Assembly (NCBI RefSeq): GCF_001263795.1
Contig: NZ_LHUR01000029.1
Span: 1-57,345 of the forward strand
From: Clostridium homopropionicum DSM 5847
Lineage (GTDB): Bacteria; Bacillota; Clostridia; Clostridiales; Clostridiaceae
Direction: 5' to 3'
DNA: 57,345 nt
A model generated the notes under the pieces. That model was not told the origin of the DNA. It made no database searches and worked only from the letters and a program-made list of their open reading frames with translations. Numbering within the stretch: the stretch's first letter is position 1; the number at the start of each line of letters is the position of its first letter. Of the stretch, positions 26,236 through 35,875 are shown piece after piece. The translations under genes were made by a program, and so were the position numbers.

Positions 26236-27477
26236 CTACCTCTCATCCCATTTCTTTAAAAGTATTGTTGAATTATGTCCTCCAAAACCTAGTGAATTAG
26301 ACATAGCATATTTTACTTCCTGCTCTCTTCCCTTGTTTGGAACATAATCTAAATCACATTCTTCATCAGGTATCTTATATCCGATAGTTGCTGGCACAAA
26401 GCCTTCACTTGCTGATTTTGCACAAATAATAGCTTCAATAGCTCCCGCTGCTCCTAATAAATGTCCAGTCATAGATTTTGTAGAGCTTACTGGAATTTTA
26501 TAAGCAGCTTCTCCAAAAACAGTCTTAATAGCAGCTGTTTCAAACTTATCATTATATGGAGTACTAGTTCCATGAGCATTAATATATGATACTTCAGAAG
26601 GTTCTATTCCTGCATCATTTATAGCTTGTTTCATAGCTCTAGCTCCACCTTCTCCATCTGGTGCAGGTGATGTCATATGATAAGCATCACAAGTAGCTCC
26701 ATATCCTACAACCTCAGCGTATATCTTTGCATTTCTCTTTAAAGCATGTTCAAGAGATTCAAGAACTAATATTCCAGATCCTTCTCCCATAACAAAACCA
26801 TCTCTATCCTTATCAAAAGGAATAGATGCTCTAGCTGGATCTTCACTTGTACTTAAAGCTGTAAGAGACATAAAGCCTGCTAATGATAAAGGGGTAATTG
26901 AAGCTTCAGCTCCTCCTGCAATAATTATATCTGAACTTCCACTTCTTATGTTGTGGAAAGCTTCTCCCACTGCATGAGTACCTGTAGCACAAGCAGTAGT
27001 TAAGGATAAACAAATTCCCTTTGCTCCAAATTTAATAGCCACGTTTCCTGCAGCCATATTGCTTATTATCATTGGAATAAAGAATGGAGTTATTCTATTT
27101 GGACCTTTTTCTAAAAGCTTAATATGTTGTTCTTCAATAGTGGCAATACCACCAATTCCTGAACCAACAATAACACCAAATCTTTCTTGATCTATAGCAT
27201 TCAAATCAAGTCCTGAATCTTTTACTGCTTCTTCTGCAGCAACCATTGCAAATTGAGAAAACTTATCCATTCTTCTAGCTTCTCTTTTATCCATAAGTTT
27301 GTTTGCATCAAAATCTTTTACCTCAGCTGCAATTTTAACCTTATATTCACTTGCATCAAAAAGTGTTATTTTATCTATTCCACACTTACCTTCTTTTACG
27401 CTATTCCAAAAAGTATTTACATCATTTCCTATAGGAGTTACAGCTCCTATACCAGTTATAACTACTCTGTTTTTCAT
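26236..27477 (-). CDS. fabF: 3-oxoacyl-ACP synthase II FabF
   Basis: A 413-residue condensing enzyme, the elongating ketosynthase. It has the active-site Cys in [15 protein letters not shown], His in [11 protein letters not shown] and His in [14 protein letters not shown], the CHH triad of KAS I/II. It adds two carbons from malonyl-ACP. The stop is 4 bp from the accB ATG. Confidence 0.98.
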   Translation of the reverse strand: MKNRVVITGIGAVTPIGNDVNTFWNSVKEGKCGIDKITLFDASEYKVKIAAEVKDFDANKLMDKREARRMDKFSQFAMVAAEEAVKDSGLDLNAIDQERFGVIVGSGIGGIATIEEQHIKLLEKGPNRITPFFIPMIISNMAAGNVAIKFGAKGICLSLTTACATGTHAVGEAFHNIRSGSSDIIIAGGAEASITPLSLAGFMSLTALSTSEDPARASIPFDKDRDGFVMGEGSGILVLESLEHALKRNAKIYAEVVGYGATCDAYHMTSPAPDGEGGARAMKQAINDAGIEPSEVSYINAHGTSTPYNDKFETAAIKTVFGEAAYKIPVSSTKSMTGHLLGAAGAIEAIICAKSASEGFVPATIGYKIPDEECDLDYVPNKGREQEVKYAMSNSLGFGGHNSTILLKKWDER

Positions 27478-27492
27478 TTTTATTTACCTCCC

Positions 27493-28245
27493 CTAAATGT
27501 GCATGCCTCCATCAACACTAATAACTTGACCTGTTATATAGTTTGACATATCAGAAGCTAAAAATGCTACAGTATTGGCTATATCTACCGGTTCTCCTAA
27601 TCTATTAAGTGGTATGCTAGCTTTAATATTCTCCTTAACCTTATCTCCAAGAACCTCTGTCATGTCTGTTTCTATAAAACCTGGTGCTACAGCATTTACT
27701 GTTATACCTCTGCTTGCTATCTCTTTAGCTACAGACTTTGTAATTCCAATTATTCCAGCCTTTGCTGCTGCATAGTTCACTTGACCTGCATTTCCAGACA
27801 ATCCTACTACTGATGAAATATTGATTATCCTTCCACTCTTTTGCTTAATCATTATAGGCACTGTATGTCTTATGCAATTAAATGCTCCTTTAAGATTCAC
27901 TTCTATAACCTTGTCAAAGTCTTCTTCCTTCATTCTCATAATAAGAGTATCCTTAGTTATTCCAGCATTATTAACAAGTATATCTATGGAACCTAGATTT
28001 TCCTTCGCTGCATCAACTATTTTTTTAGCTTCTTCAAAGCTGCTTACATCTCCTTGAACAACTACAGCCTTTACTCCTATTGCTTCTATTTCCTTAGCTA
28101 CCTCTTGAACTGAATTTATATCACTTCTATAGTTTAACACTAAGTTGCATCCAAGTTCAGCTAGCTTCAAAGCAATTGCTCTTCCTATTCCTCTGCTAGC
28201 TCCTGTAACTATTGCATTTTTGCCTTTTAAATTAATTATATCCAT
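27493..28245 (-). CDS. fabG: 3-oxoacyl-ACP reductase FabG
   Basis: A 250-residue short-chain dehydrogenase using NADPH: the cofactor motif TGASRGIGRAI, NNAGITKD, and the catalytic Ser-Tyr-Lys in INISSVVG and YAAAKAG. It reduces beta-ketoacyl-ACP. The ATG at 28245 follows TAGGAGG by 6-7 nt; an upstream in-frame GTG at 28272 has no site. Confidence 0.97.
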   Translation of the reverse strand: MDIINLKGKNAIVTGASRGIGRAIALKLAELGCNLVLNYRSDINSVQEVAKEIEAIGVKAVVVQGDVSSFEEAKKIVDAAKENLGSIDILVNNAGITKDTLIMRMKEEDFDKVIEVNLKGAFNCIRHTVPIMIKQKSGRIINISSVVGLSGNAGQVNYAAAKAGIIGITKSVAKEIASRGITVNAVAPGFIETDMTEVLGDKVKENIKASIPLNRLGEPVDIANTVAFLASDMSNYITGQVISVDGGMHI

Positions 28246-28278
28246 CAAAATCCTCCTATAAACTGTTGACACTAAATA

Positions 28279-29217
28279 CTAAGCTTCCTTTAAAGCTTCA
28301 ACCACAGTATTTAAAGAGCTCATATCTTCTACGTTAAATATTTTCACATTCTTATCTATTTTTTTAATAAAGCCGCTCAAAGCCTTACCTGGCCCAATTT
28401 CAACAAATGTATTTATTCCATCTTTTATCATGTTTTCTATAATATCTTCCCATAAAACTGAGCTCATTACTTGCTTTCTTAATAATTCTTTTATAGCTTC
28501 TTTATTTTCTATATAGTTCCCAGTAACATTTGTTAATACTGGTACTTTCATATCATTAAGCTCAATGCTTTCAAGTTCCTTATAAAGTTTCTCTCCTGCT
28601 TCTTTTAGCATAGAAGTGTGGAAAGGAGCACTTACTGCTAAAAGCATTGTTCTTTTAGCTCCTAATTCCTTTGCCTTACTACAAGCAGCTTTAACAGCTT
28701 CTATTTCCCCGGCAATAACTATTTGTGAAGGACAATTATAGTTTGCCACCTCAACTATTCCAGTTTCTTTACCAAATTCACAGGCTTCCTTTACTTTTTC
28801 TCTATCTAAGCCCATAACTGCAGCCATAGTTCCTACTCCCTGTGGTACAGCCTCTTGCATAAATCTTCCTCTTTTTTTAACTAGCTGCACTGCATCTTTA
28901 AATGAAAATACTCCACTATACACTAAAGCTGAATATTCTCCAAGGCTAAGACCAGCTACAGCTTCCGCCTTGATTCCGTTTAATTCTAGTGCCTTTAAGG
29001 CTACAATACTTGTAGTCACAATTGCTGGTTGAGTATTCTCAGTCTTATCTAATTCTTCTTTACTACCTTCAAAGCATAACCCACTTATAGAGAAACCTAG
29101 AGCCTCATCTGCTTCTTTGAATATTTCTCTACAGTCTTCTATATTATCATAAAACTCCTTGCCCATTCCAACATATTGGGCTCCCTGTCCTGCAAATACA
29201 AATCCTATCTTATTCAT
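28279..29217 (-). CDS. fabD: Malonyl-CoA:ACP transacylase FabD
   Basis: A 312-residue acyltransferase: FAGQGAQYVGMG at the N-terminus, the nucleophile Ser in AGLSLGEYSALV and the His in SAPFHTSML. It loads malonyl groups on ACP. GGAGGGT lies before the ATG. Confidence 0.97.
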   Translation of the reverse strand: MNKIGFVFAGQGAQYVGMGKEFYDNIEDCREIFKEADEALGFSISGLCFEGSKEELDKTENTQPAIVTTSIVALKALELNGIKAEAVAGLSLGEYSALVYSGVFSFKDAVQLVKKRGRFMQEAVPQGVGTMAAVMGLDREKVKEACEFGKETGIVEVANYNCPSQIVIAGEIEAVKAACSKAKELGAKRTMLLAVSAPFHTSMLKEAGEKLYKELESIELNDMKVPVLTNVTGNYIENKEAIKELLRKQVMSSVLWEDIIENMIKDGINTFVEIGPGKALSGFIKKIDKNVKIFNVEDMSSLNTVVEALKEA

Positions 29218-29252
29218 TGTAACCCTCCAGCTTAGTTAATATAAAAAACTAA

Positions 29253-30200
29253 TTAATCAAATAATTGAATTTTAGTGTTTTTCATTATACTATCAGCTTC
29301 ACTAAACATTTCTTCTATTATTTCTTTACAGCTTTGCTCTTTTTTCACCAAGCCTGCTATTTGTCCTGCCATTACTGATCCCATTTCAACATCGCCGTCT
29401 ACAACCGCTCTTGGAAGTGCTCCTTTTCCTAGTTCCTCAAACTTTTCAAGATCAACACCCTCTTTTTCAAGAATAGCATATTCTCTTGTAAGTTTATTTC
29501 TTAAAACTCTAACTGGATGTCCTGTAGGTCTTCCTGTAACCACTGTATCTATATCCTTAGCTCTAAGAACTCTATCCTTATAATTTTGGTGAACAGTACA
29601 TTCATTAGCTACTAAAAATCTTGTTCCAACTTGAACTCCTGAAGCTCCTAGCATAAAGGCTGCTGCTACTCCTCTTCCATCTCCTACTCCTCCAGCTGCA
29701 ATTACAGGTATATTTACCGCATCTACAACTTGTGGAATAAGAGTCATAGTTGTAAGCTCTCCTATATGACCTCCTGCTTCAGTTCCTTCTGCGATTATTG
29801 CATCCGCTCCGCTTCTTTCCATTCTCTTTGCTAGAGCAACAGAAGCAACTACTGGTATTACAGTAATTCCATGTGCTTTCCACATTTCCATGTACTTACC
29901 TGGGCTTCCTGCTCCTGTAGTAACTACTTTAACTCCTTCTTCACATACTAGCTTTGCTACTTCGTCAGCATTGCTGCTTAAAAGCATTATATTAACTCCA
30001 AAAGGTTTATCTGTTAGTTTTTTAGCTTTTCTTATTTCTTCTTTAATGTGTTCTACTGGGGCATTAGCTGCTGCAATAATTCCGAGTCCTCCAGCATTTG
30101 ATACAGCTGCAGCTAGAGAGCTGTCAGCTATCCAAGCCATTCCCCCTTGAATGATGGGATATTTAATTCCTAATTTCTTGAATATAGAAATGTTACGCAT
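29253..30200 (-). CDS. fabK: Enoyl-ACP reductase FabK (FMN type)
   Basis: A 315-residue 2-nitropropane dioxygenase-like flavoprotein: YPIIQGGMAWIAD at the start, VIAEGTEAGGHIGE and the FMN phosphate loop VIAAGGVGDGRGVAAAFMLGA. FabK reduces enoyl-ACP and is not inhibited by triclosan. No FabI is seen in the operon. AGGGAGGG precedes the ATG. Confidence 0.96.
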   Translation of the reverse strand: MRNISIFKKLGIKYPIIQGGMAWIADSSLAAAVSNAGGLGIIAAANAPVEHIKEEIRKAKKLTDKPFGVNIMLLSSNADEVAKLVCEEGVKVVTTGAGSPGKYMEMWKAHGITVIPVVASVALAKRMERSGADAIIAEGTEAGGHIGELTTMTLIPQVVDAVNIPVIAAGGVGDGRGVAAAFMLGASGVQVGTRFLVANECTVHQNYKDRVLRAKDIDTVVTGRPTGHPVRVLRNKLTREYAILEKEGVDLEKFEELGKGALPRAVVDGDVEMGSVMAGQIAGLVKKEQSCKEIIEEMFSEADSIMKNTKIQLFD

Positions 30201-30263
30201 ATTACCCTCCCTATAAAATGAGACTGCCGGTATAAAAGCAGTCTCGTTTATTTAAATACCTTA

Positions 30264-30494
30264 TTATTCAACCTTTGAACTTATGTAATCAACTAAGTTC
30301 CCGATAGTTTTAATTCCTTCTAAATCTTCATTAGATATTTCTAAATCAAATTCTTCTTCAAGTTCCATAGCTATTTCAAAAATATCTAGAGAATCAACAC
30401 CTAAATCTTCTTGAAACTTAGAGTCTAATTGTACTTCTGCTTCATTGATTCCTAAGTGTTCTGCTATTACCTTTCTTACCTTTTCAAATATCAT
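30264..30494 (-). CDS. acpP: Acyl carrier protein
   Basis: A 76-residue acidic ACP with the phosphopantetheine Ser35 in [10 protein letters not shown]. It carries all intermediates of the pathway. AGGAGG lies 7-8 nt before the ATG. It sits between fabH and fabK. Confidence 0.98.
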   Translation of the reverse strand: MIFEKVRKVIAEHLGINEAEVQLDSKFQEDLGVDSLDIFEIAMELEEEFDLEISNEDLEGIKTIGNLVDYISSKVE

Positions 30495-30545
30495 GATAAA
30501 TCCTCCTAAAATTTAAATTTTATTATAAAATTAAGCTTTAAATAG

Positions 30546-31520
30546 CTAACTCCACTCAATTAATTGTGCACCGAAGGTAAGCCCTCCGCCAAATCCTACT
30601 AGAATTATTTTATCCCCACTTGATAGCAAACCTTTTTTATTAACTTCATCTAAAGCTATAGGAATACTTGCACCAGAAGTATTTCCATATCTGTCTAAAT
30701 TTATATAGAATTTTGAATTGTCAACCTTAAGCTTTTTAGCAACAAACTCAATTATCTTAGCATTTGCTTGATGAGGAATGATATATTTTATATCTTCAAG
30801 AGTATAAGGAGTATCCTTTAATACTTCCTCAATGCACTTAATTACTATTTTTGTTGCAAATTTAAATATTTCTCTTCCGTTCATTGAAACAAAGTTTTTA
30901 GTATCATTATTAGATTTACAGTAAGGATTATTTAGCTGCACCGCAGGTAACACAAGATGTTCTCCTCCAGTACCATCAGAACCTGTATATAAACTTATTA
31001 TCCCTTGCTTGTCACTTCTTTGAAGTACAGCAGCTCCTGCTCCATCTCCAAATAATATGCAGGTGTTTCTATCTTCCCAATTTAGTATTTTAGATAGAGT
31101 TTCTGCCCCTATAACTAAAGCTGTTTTTATCTGTCCTGTCTTTATAAACTGAGTAGCTATGCTAACAGCATAAATAAATCCTGTACAAGCTGCACTAACA
31201 TCAAAGCAAGTAGCATTTTTCGCTTCTAACTCCTTTTGAACCATGCAAGCTGTTGATGGAATAAAATTATCTGGTGTTGCTGTGGCTACTATAATTAATT
31301 CTATATCCTCAGGACTTATACCAGCATCCTTTATTGCTCTTCTAGCTGCCTCTACTGATAGCATTGAGGTTTCTTCCCCTGTTGAAACTCTTCTTTCCCT
31401 TATTCCTGTTCTTTCTACTATCCATTCATCATTAGTATCTACAAGCTTTGATATATCTTTATTTTTAACAACATTATCTGGAGCATAGCTTCCAGTTCCT
31501 AGTATTCTCACTTCAAACAT
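30546..31520 (-). CDS. fabH: 3-oxoacyl-ACP synthase III FabH
   Basis: A 324-residue initiating ketosynthase with the triad Cys112 (DVSAACTGFIYA), His (IPHQANAKII) and Asn (YGNTSGAS). It condenses acetyl-CoA (or branched starters) with malonyl-ACP. The ATG at 31520 has AAGGA upstream; it lies 4 bp after the fabT stop. Confidence 0.97.
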   Translation of the reverse strand: MFEVRILGTGSYAPDNVVKNKDISKLVDTNDEWIVERTGIRERRVSTGEETSMLSVEAARRAIKDAGISPEDIELIIVATATPDNFIPSTACMVQKELEAKNATCFDVSAACTGFIYAVSIATQFIKTGQIKTALVIGAETLSKILNWEDRNTCILFGDGAGAAVLQRSDKQGIISLYTGSDGTGGEHLVLPAVQLNNPYCKSNNDTKNFVSMNGREIFKFATKIVIKCIEEVLKDTPYTLEDIKYIIPHQANAKIIEFVAKKLKVDNSKFYINLDRYGNTSGASIPIALDEVNKKGLLSSGDKIILVGFGGGLTFGAQLIEWS

Positions 31521-31524
31521 AATA

Positions 31525-31998
31525 TTATTCCTTCTCACTTTGATTTTTTATTAAATATTTCTTTGTGAAGAATGCATTTAGTTTACTTAGCGCAGTAGTT
31601 AATATTTTTTCTTCATCCTCCGATAAATCTTCAATAGTTGCTGCAATCATGTCAGAATGAAATTTTTCATGTACTCTATAAGCCAATTTGCCTTTTCTAG
31701 TAAGTATAATTTTTACAACCCTTCTGTCATCTTCACATCTCTGCCTTTGCACATAACCTTTTTTAACCAAATTATTTATGGCCGTTGTAAGTGTTCCCAC
31801 AGTAATTCCTAAATCGGCGGCCACCTCTGACATGGTTCTTGGATTATACATTCCAATGGTGTCAATAGTATGAACCTCTGTTACTGAAAGGTCATTTAAT
31901 TTCCCAGACTTCAAGGCTGATTGCTCTATAGTTAAAATGTCATTAAAGGTGTCTACTAGTAATTCATTTAGAACAGCTTTTATAGACTTTCCCACCAT
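31525..31998 (-). CDS. fabT: MarR-family repressor of fatty-acid synthesis, FabT-like
   Basis: A 157-residue MarR-type winged-helix protein: TMSEVAADLGITVGTLTTAINNLVKKGYVQRQRCEDDRRVVKIILTRKG (about 55-107) is the recognition helix and wing. In Gram-positive bacteria FabT heads the fab operon and represses it, using acyl-ACP as corepressor. Two TTTGATAATCAAA-type palindromes lie just upstream, so autoregulation is likely. It is the first gene of the operon. Confidence 0.93.
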   Translation of the reverse strand: MVGKSIKAVLNELLVDTFNDILTIEQSALKSGKLNDLSVTEVHTIDTIGMYNPRTMSEVAADLGITVGTLTTAINNLVKKGYVQRQRCEDDRRVVKIILTRKGKLAYRVHEKFHSDMIAATIEDLSEDEEKILTTALSKLNAFFTKKYLIKNQSEKE

Positions 31999-32039
31999 AT
32001 CACACTCTTTCCGTCCATTGATTACTCAATAATATATAC

Positions 32040-32068
32040 TTCGATAATCAAATATTTTGATAATCAAA
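32040..32068. promoter_or_regulatory. Two tandem FabT operator boxes
   Basis: TTCGATAATCAAA (32040-32052) and the perfect palindrome TTTGATAATCAAA (32056-32068), with centres 16 bp apart. They match the known FabT motif core TTTGAtTATCAAA. The second box abuts the -10 of the fab promoter. Confidence 0.85.
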
Positions 32069-32096
32069 GTATATATTATATTTAATAGTCTGTCAA
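32068..32096 (-). promoter_or_regulatory. Sigma-A promoter of the fab-acc operon
   Basis: On the minus strand TTGACA (32096-32091), a 17-bp spacer and TATACT (32073-32068). The -10 runs into the second FabT box, so bound repressor would block RNA polymerase. Confidence 0.8.
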
Positions 32097-32228
32097 CGTG
32101 AAGTTAATCTTTTTTGTAATATACCCAAAATTTAGTAAAATATATTATTAATATGATTTTTATTTAATAATTTTATTTTATTGTATATAATATACAGTGA
32201 TTAAGAGTATATTTGATTTAGTTATTCA

Positions 32229-32257
32229 TTGAGATAAACTCTACATTTTGTTATAAT
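32229..32257 (+). promoter_or_regulatory. Sigma-A promoter of the dnaD-dnaI operon
   Basis: TTGAGA (32229-32234), 17 bp, TATAAT (32252-32257), 55 bp before the dnaD ATG. Confidence 0.7.
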
Positions 32258-32312
32258 TAATAATTAAAGCTACTATATATAGTGTTATGTAACTTAGAAA
32301 GGGTGGGGTTTA

Positions 32313-33314
32313 ATGAGCACTTTCATGTTTAAATACAAAAATAGTGAATTCACTCCTGTAAGTAATATATTTATAGATAAATTTATGTCAAAAGCAAGAG
32401 GAGAATATATTAAGGTATATCTTCTTGGTCTTAGATACTGTCTTGCTGGTGAGCTCGGTGCTAACTCTTTTAGCCTTGCAAACACCTTAAACTTACTTGA
32501 AAGCGATATTATGAATGCTTGGGATTATTGGAATGAAGAAGGAGTTATTAAAATAACTGAAATAGATTCCTTGGGCAATTATTCTATAGAATTTTTAGAT
32601 CTTAATTCAACCTTAGAGGAACCTAAGGAAGATATTAATCTTTTATCAGAGCTAAAAAATAGCTCGATTAAAGATATGATGGAAGATATAGAAAAACTTC
32701 TAGGTAGACCTTTATCCAGCAAAGAAATTACCTTATACTTAAGCTGGCAAAAGGATTTTAATTTTTCTCCAGAATTAATACTTCTACTAATTCAATATAG
32801 TGCATCTAAGGGTAAAACCGATTATAGATACATGGAACGGATAGCAATTTCTTGGCATGATGCTAAAATAAAAAGTATCGATGAGGCACAAACCTTTATA
32901 AAAGCAAGAGAGGATAAATGGCTAAATATGAAAAAGATACTAAAGTATTTAGGCATTCAAAACATGGATATAATGAAACCTCAAGAACAGATGATTGAAA
33001 AATGGCTTGATATATACAATTTCCCACTTGAGATGATATATAAAGCTTGTGATATCTGCTTTGAAAGAATAAATAAATGCGACTTTAAGTATATTGACGG
33101 AATCTTAAATAGCTGGTTTAGAAACAATATACAAACTCTTAAAGATGTTGAAACGAAATCTAAAACTAAACCTAAATCAGGTTTTAATAAAAACAGTAAT
33201 TACATAAATTATAACAATAATTCCTCATCTAATACCTTTACTAATCGTAAGCAAGGTTCTTATAATATAGATGAAATAGAAAGAAAACTATTAGGATGGG
33301 ATAATAATGATTAA
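32313..33314 (+). CDS. DnaD-domain replication initiation protein
   Basis: A 333-residue DnaD/DnaB-like protein. Residues about 10-85 form the N-terminal winged helix (EYIKVYLLGLRYCLAGEL ... AWDYWNEEGVIKI). Two DnaD C-terminal domains follow (about 115-195 with EKLLGRPLSSKEITLYLSW; about 205-285). The tail is rich in Asn and Lys and ends with the DnaD-family EIERKLLGWDN. It remodels the origin and helps load the helicase with the DnaI protein encoded next, whose ATG overlaps this stop by 8 bp. A ribosome site GGGTGGGG precedes the ATG. Confidence 0.92.
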   Translation: MSTFMFKYKNSEFTPVSNIFIDKFMSKARGEYIKVYLLGLRYCLAGELGANSFSLANTLNLLESDIMNAWDYWNEEGVIKITEIDSLGNYSIEFLDLNSTLEEPKEDINLLSELKNSSIKDMMEDIEKLLGRPLSSKEITLYLSWQKDFNFSPELILLLIQYSASKGKTDYRYMERIAISWHDAKIKSIDEAQTFIKAREDKWLNMKKILKYLGIQNMDIMKPQEQMIEKWLDIYNFPLEMIYKACDICFERINKCDFKYIDGILNSWFRNNIQTLKDVETKSKTKPKSGFNKNSNYINYNNNSSSNTFTNRKQGSYNIDEIERKLLGWDNND

Positions 33315-34299
33315 GGGGTACAAAGCTCAAATATTAAATATATATGAAAAAATTAGAGAAGAAGAGTTAAACCTTTCAAAAGAAAGAAGGAAGGAAATCA
33401 TCGAAAAACTTCCTGATGTTATAGAGATTGAAAAGCAAATAAGTAGATTATCAATTGAATTATCCCTGTCCTCTTTTAAGCCAATAAAAAATAGAGATTT
33501 ATATATTAGTAAACTTAGAGAGGAAATAAACGACTTGAGAATAAAAAGATCTGAACTCCTTGTATGTAATGGATATCCTATGGATTACTTGAATCTTCAT
33601 TATAGATGTACTAAATGTAAAGATACTGGTTTCATAGGAACTACTCCTTGCAGCTGTTATAAGGAAAAACTTGCTGAAATCTACTATAATAGTTCTGACC
33701 TTAAATCAGTATTAGAAAGAGAAAGTTTTGATAACTTCAATTTCGATTTATTTTCTAAGGAACGCAGTGATAATTACCCTTCTAGCCCTAGAAAGAATTT
33801 AGAGAACATAGTAGAAAATTGCATGATTTTTATAAACTCTTTTCAATCTAATAAGGATAATATTCTTTTTTATGGAACTCCTGGCACAGGTAAAACCTTT
33901 TTAACTCATTGCATTGCTAAAGCACTATTAGATAGCGGTTTTTTAGTGGTCTATAGAACTGCTAATAGTTTGATAAATGACCTTAGAAAAATAAGATTAG
34001 AGCATGATAGTAATCTTGAGGATTTATTACTCAATTGTGATCTTTTGATTATTGATGACTTAGGTACTGAACAAATTACTAATTTTACTCTCACTGAGCT
34101 GTTTAACTTAATTAATGAGAAATTACTACGAGAAAAGAAGATGTTAATTTCAACAAACTTCACTTTAGATGAAATATTAAAAACTTATTCTGATAGAATA
34201 ACTTCAAGACTTCTTGGCAACTTTACTGTTCATAACTTTTATGGTAATGACATAAGGATAAAGAACAATTTAGATAAAAAGAATATAGCTCTTAAGTGA
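33307..34299 (+). CDS. Helicase loader DnaI/DnaC-type AAA+ ATPase
   Basis: A 330-residue protein. The N-terminal part is helical, followed by a zinc-binding segment (CTKCKDTGFIGTTPCSC, about 99-115) and the AAA+ domain with Walker A YGTPGTGKTFL (about 196-206), Walker B LLIIDDLGTE and sensor 1 STNF. It opens and loads the DnaB/DnaC replicative helicase on DNA, with DnaD. It is translationally coupled to the dnaD gene by an 8-bp overlap. Confidence 0.94.
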   Translation: MIKGYKAQILNIYEKIREEELNLSKERRKEIIEKLPDVIEIEKQISRLSIELSLSSFKPIKNRDLYISKLREEINDLRIKRSELLVCNGYPMDYLNLHYRCTKCKDTGFIGTTPCSCYKEKLAEIYYNSSDLKSVLERESFDNFNFDLFSKERSDNYPSSPRKNLENIVENCMIFINSFQSNKDNILFYGTPGTGKTFLTHCIAKALLDSGFLVVYRTANSLINDLRKIRLEHDSNLEDLLLNCDLLIIDDLGTEQITNFTLTELFNLINEKLLREKKMLISTNFTLDEILKTYSDRITSRLLGNFTVHNFYGNDIRIKNNLDKKNIALK

Positions 34300-34347
34300 T
34301 TTATAGTAAAAAGAAAAAAACTTTAAGATAGGTAAAGGTGATTCACC

Positions 34348-35307
34348 ATGATAGATGAACAAATAGAAGTAGAAAAAATTATTGAGTATTATAAAAGAGA
34401 AATAGATAGTAATAATGAACAAATAGAAACTATAATTAATAATTTCTTAAATAGAATAGATTGCTCCGTAATAACCCTTGCTGTGGACTATGCTATATTA
34501 AAGAATAAAAAAGAAGCAAGTTTTATTATAGATACTTTAAATCAATGGATAAGATTCGGTCTTACTACTACTGATAAGGTTAAAGACCACTTAGGCTTAT
34601 CTTCAACCTCTTCTAACAGTCTAAGCAACTCTGAGGAAGCCTATTGTATGATAGAAGATATTGAAAAAGATGAGATCATAAGATCGCTTAAAAAGAAAAT
34701 AGGCAATAGGATAGGCATAGAAAAGGAACTTTTAGATCTATTTAAAGAAGTAGAACCTAAAGTAGTGACCTTGTGTATAGATTATTGTAGTAAAAATAAA
34801 AAAGCTAGTTTACCTTCTTTTATGAAAACAATAAATGAATGGAAAGCGGCTGGATTAACTACATCAGAAAAAGTAGAGATTTTTTTACATGATAACAATA
34901 TAAACCTAAACTACACTTCTAAGAACATAAAGCCTAATAATGTGGTGGATAGCAAAAACAAGAAAACAGGATTAAAAGTTTCTAAATCCGATTTTGGAAA
35001 AGTTAATACTATGGAAGACAGGTTTAATGGCAAAATTATTAAAGAGGTTGTTAAAAAAACAGTATTTAATGAAGATTCTTTTAATCAAATAGAATATTAT
35101 TATAGAAAATACTTTAATGACGATAATAATGAAGTAGCAAATATCAGAGAATTCTGCAGTGAAATAGATAATAGTATTATTTTCAGGTCCCTAGTGTATG
35201 CTAAAAGCATAAACAAGAATAATTATAAATACTTAGAAAGCTTTGTACATAGACTAAAAGAGAAAAATATATTTACTCTACAGGAACTTAATAATTATTT
35301 AAATTAG
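34348..35307 (+). CDS. Protein with three tandem DnaD-C-like modules
   Basis: A 319-residue protein with no winged helix. I see three related units: 10-82 (VEKIIEYYKREI ... IIDTLNQWIRFGLTTTDKV), 108-180 (DEIIRSLKKKI ... FMKTINEWKAAGLTTSEKV) and 244-318 (SFNQIEYYYRKYF ... LESFVHRLKEKNIFTLQEL). Each follows the DnaD/DnaB C-terminal pattern of helices ending in a 'W..aGl.t' turn. Linkers between units 1-2 and 2-3 are polar and unstructured. It lies 48 bp after the helicase loader in the same direction, so it probably acts in helicase loading or nucleoid binding. No catalytic residues are visible. The role is inferred. Confidence 0.6.
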   Translation: MIDEQIEVEKIIEYYKREIDSNNEQIETIINNFLNRIDCSVITLAVDYAILKNKKEASFIIDTLNQWIRFGLTTTDKVKDHLGLSSTSSNSLSNSEEAYCMIEDIEKDEIIRSLKKKIGNRIGIEKELLDLFKEVEPKVVTLCIDYCSKNKKASLPSFMKTINEWKAAGLTTSEKVEIFLHDNNINLNYTSKNIKPNNVVDSKNKKTGLKVSKSDFGKVNTMEDRFNGKIIKEVVKKTVFNEDSFNQIEYYYRKYFNDDNNEVANIREFCSEIDNSIIFRSLVYAKSINKNNYKYLESFVHRLKEKNIFTLQELNNYLN

Positions 35308-35321
35308 TTCCTGACAAAAGA

Positions 35322-35353
35322 AAAAAACCTTAGATTAAATTCTAAGGTTTTTT
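35322..35353. terminator. Bidirectional terminator
   Basis: AAAAAACCTTAGA (35322-35334) and its complement (35341-35353) with a 6-nt loop. T-runs occur on both strands, so it ends the dnaD operon and the tRNA operon from the opposite side. Confidence 0.9.
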
Positions 35354-35429
<76 letters not shown>

Positions 35430-35435
35430 GTATTA

Positions 35436-35512
35436 TGGCGACCCAGAAGGGGCTCGAACCCTCGACCTCCGGCGTGACAGGCCGGCACTCTAACCAACTG
35501 AGCCACTGGGCC
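35436..35512 (-). tRNA. tRNA-Asp (anticodon GTC), copy 2
   Basis: A 77-nt tRNA with acceptor GGCCCAG/CTGGGTC and encoded CCA. The anticodon loop is CTGTCAC within a GCCGG/CCGGC-like stem. Confidence 0.97.
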
Positions 35513-35528
35513 ACAATTTTAAAATTTG

Positions 35529-35604
35529 TGGTGGGCACAACAGGGCTCGAACCTGTGACCCTCTGCTTGTAAGGCAGATGCTCTCCCAGCTGAGCTATGC
35601 GCCC
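35529..35604 (-). tRNA. tRNA-Val (anticodon TAC), copy 2
   Basis: A 76-nt tRNA with acceptor GGGCGCA/TGTGCCC (one G-U) and anticodon loop CTTACAA on stem CTGC/GCAG, with encoded CCA. Confidence 0.97.
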
Positions 35605-35614
35605 ACAAATTTAA

Positions 35615-35689
35615 TGGTGACTCCTAGGGGAATCGAACCCCTGTTACCACCGTGAAAGGGTGGTGTCTTGACCGCTTGACCAAGGAGCC
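35615..35689 (-). tRNA. tRNA-Glu (anticodon TTC), copy 2
   Basis: A 75-nt tRNA with acceptor GGCTCCT/AGGAGTC, anticodon loop CTTTCAC on stem CCACC/GGTGG, and encoded CCA. Confidence 0.97.
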
Positions 35690-35700
35690 TTATATTTTAT

Positions 35701-35776
<76 letters not shown>

Positions 35777-35782
35777 ATATTA

Positions 35783-35859
35783 TGGCGACCCAGAAGGGGC
35801 TCGAACCCTCGACCTCCGGCGTGACAGGCCGGCACTCTAACCAACTGAGCCACTGGGCC
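35783..35859 (-). tRNA. tRNA-Asp (anticodon GTC), copy 1
   Basis: The same 77-nt tRNA-Asp as at 35436, at an offset of 347 bp. Confidence 0.97.
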
Positions 35860-35875
35860 ACAATTTTAAAATTTA

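Larger units (their letters stand above)
31999..32312. other. Divergent control region of fab operon and dnaD gene
   Basis: About 310 bp with two FabT boxes, the fab promoter on the minus strand, and a plus-strand promoter toward dnaD. The part between (about 32100-32220) is AT-rich with no feature seen. Confidence 0.7.
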
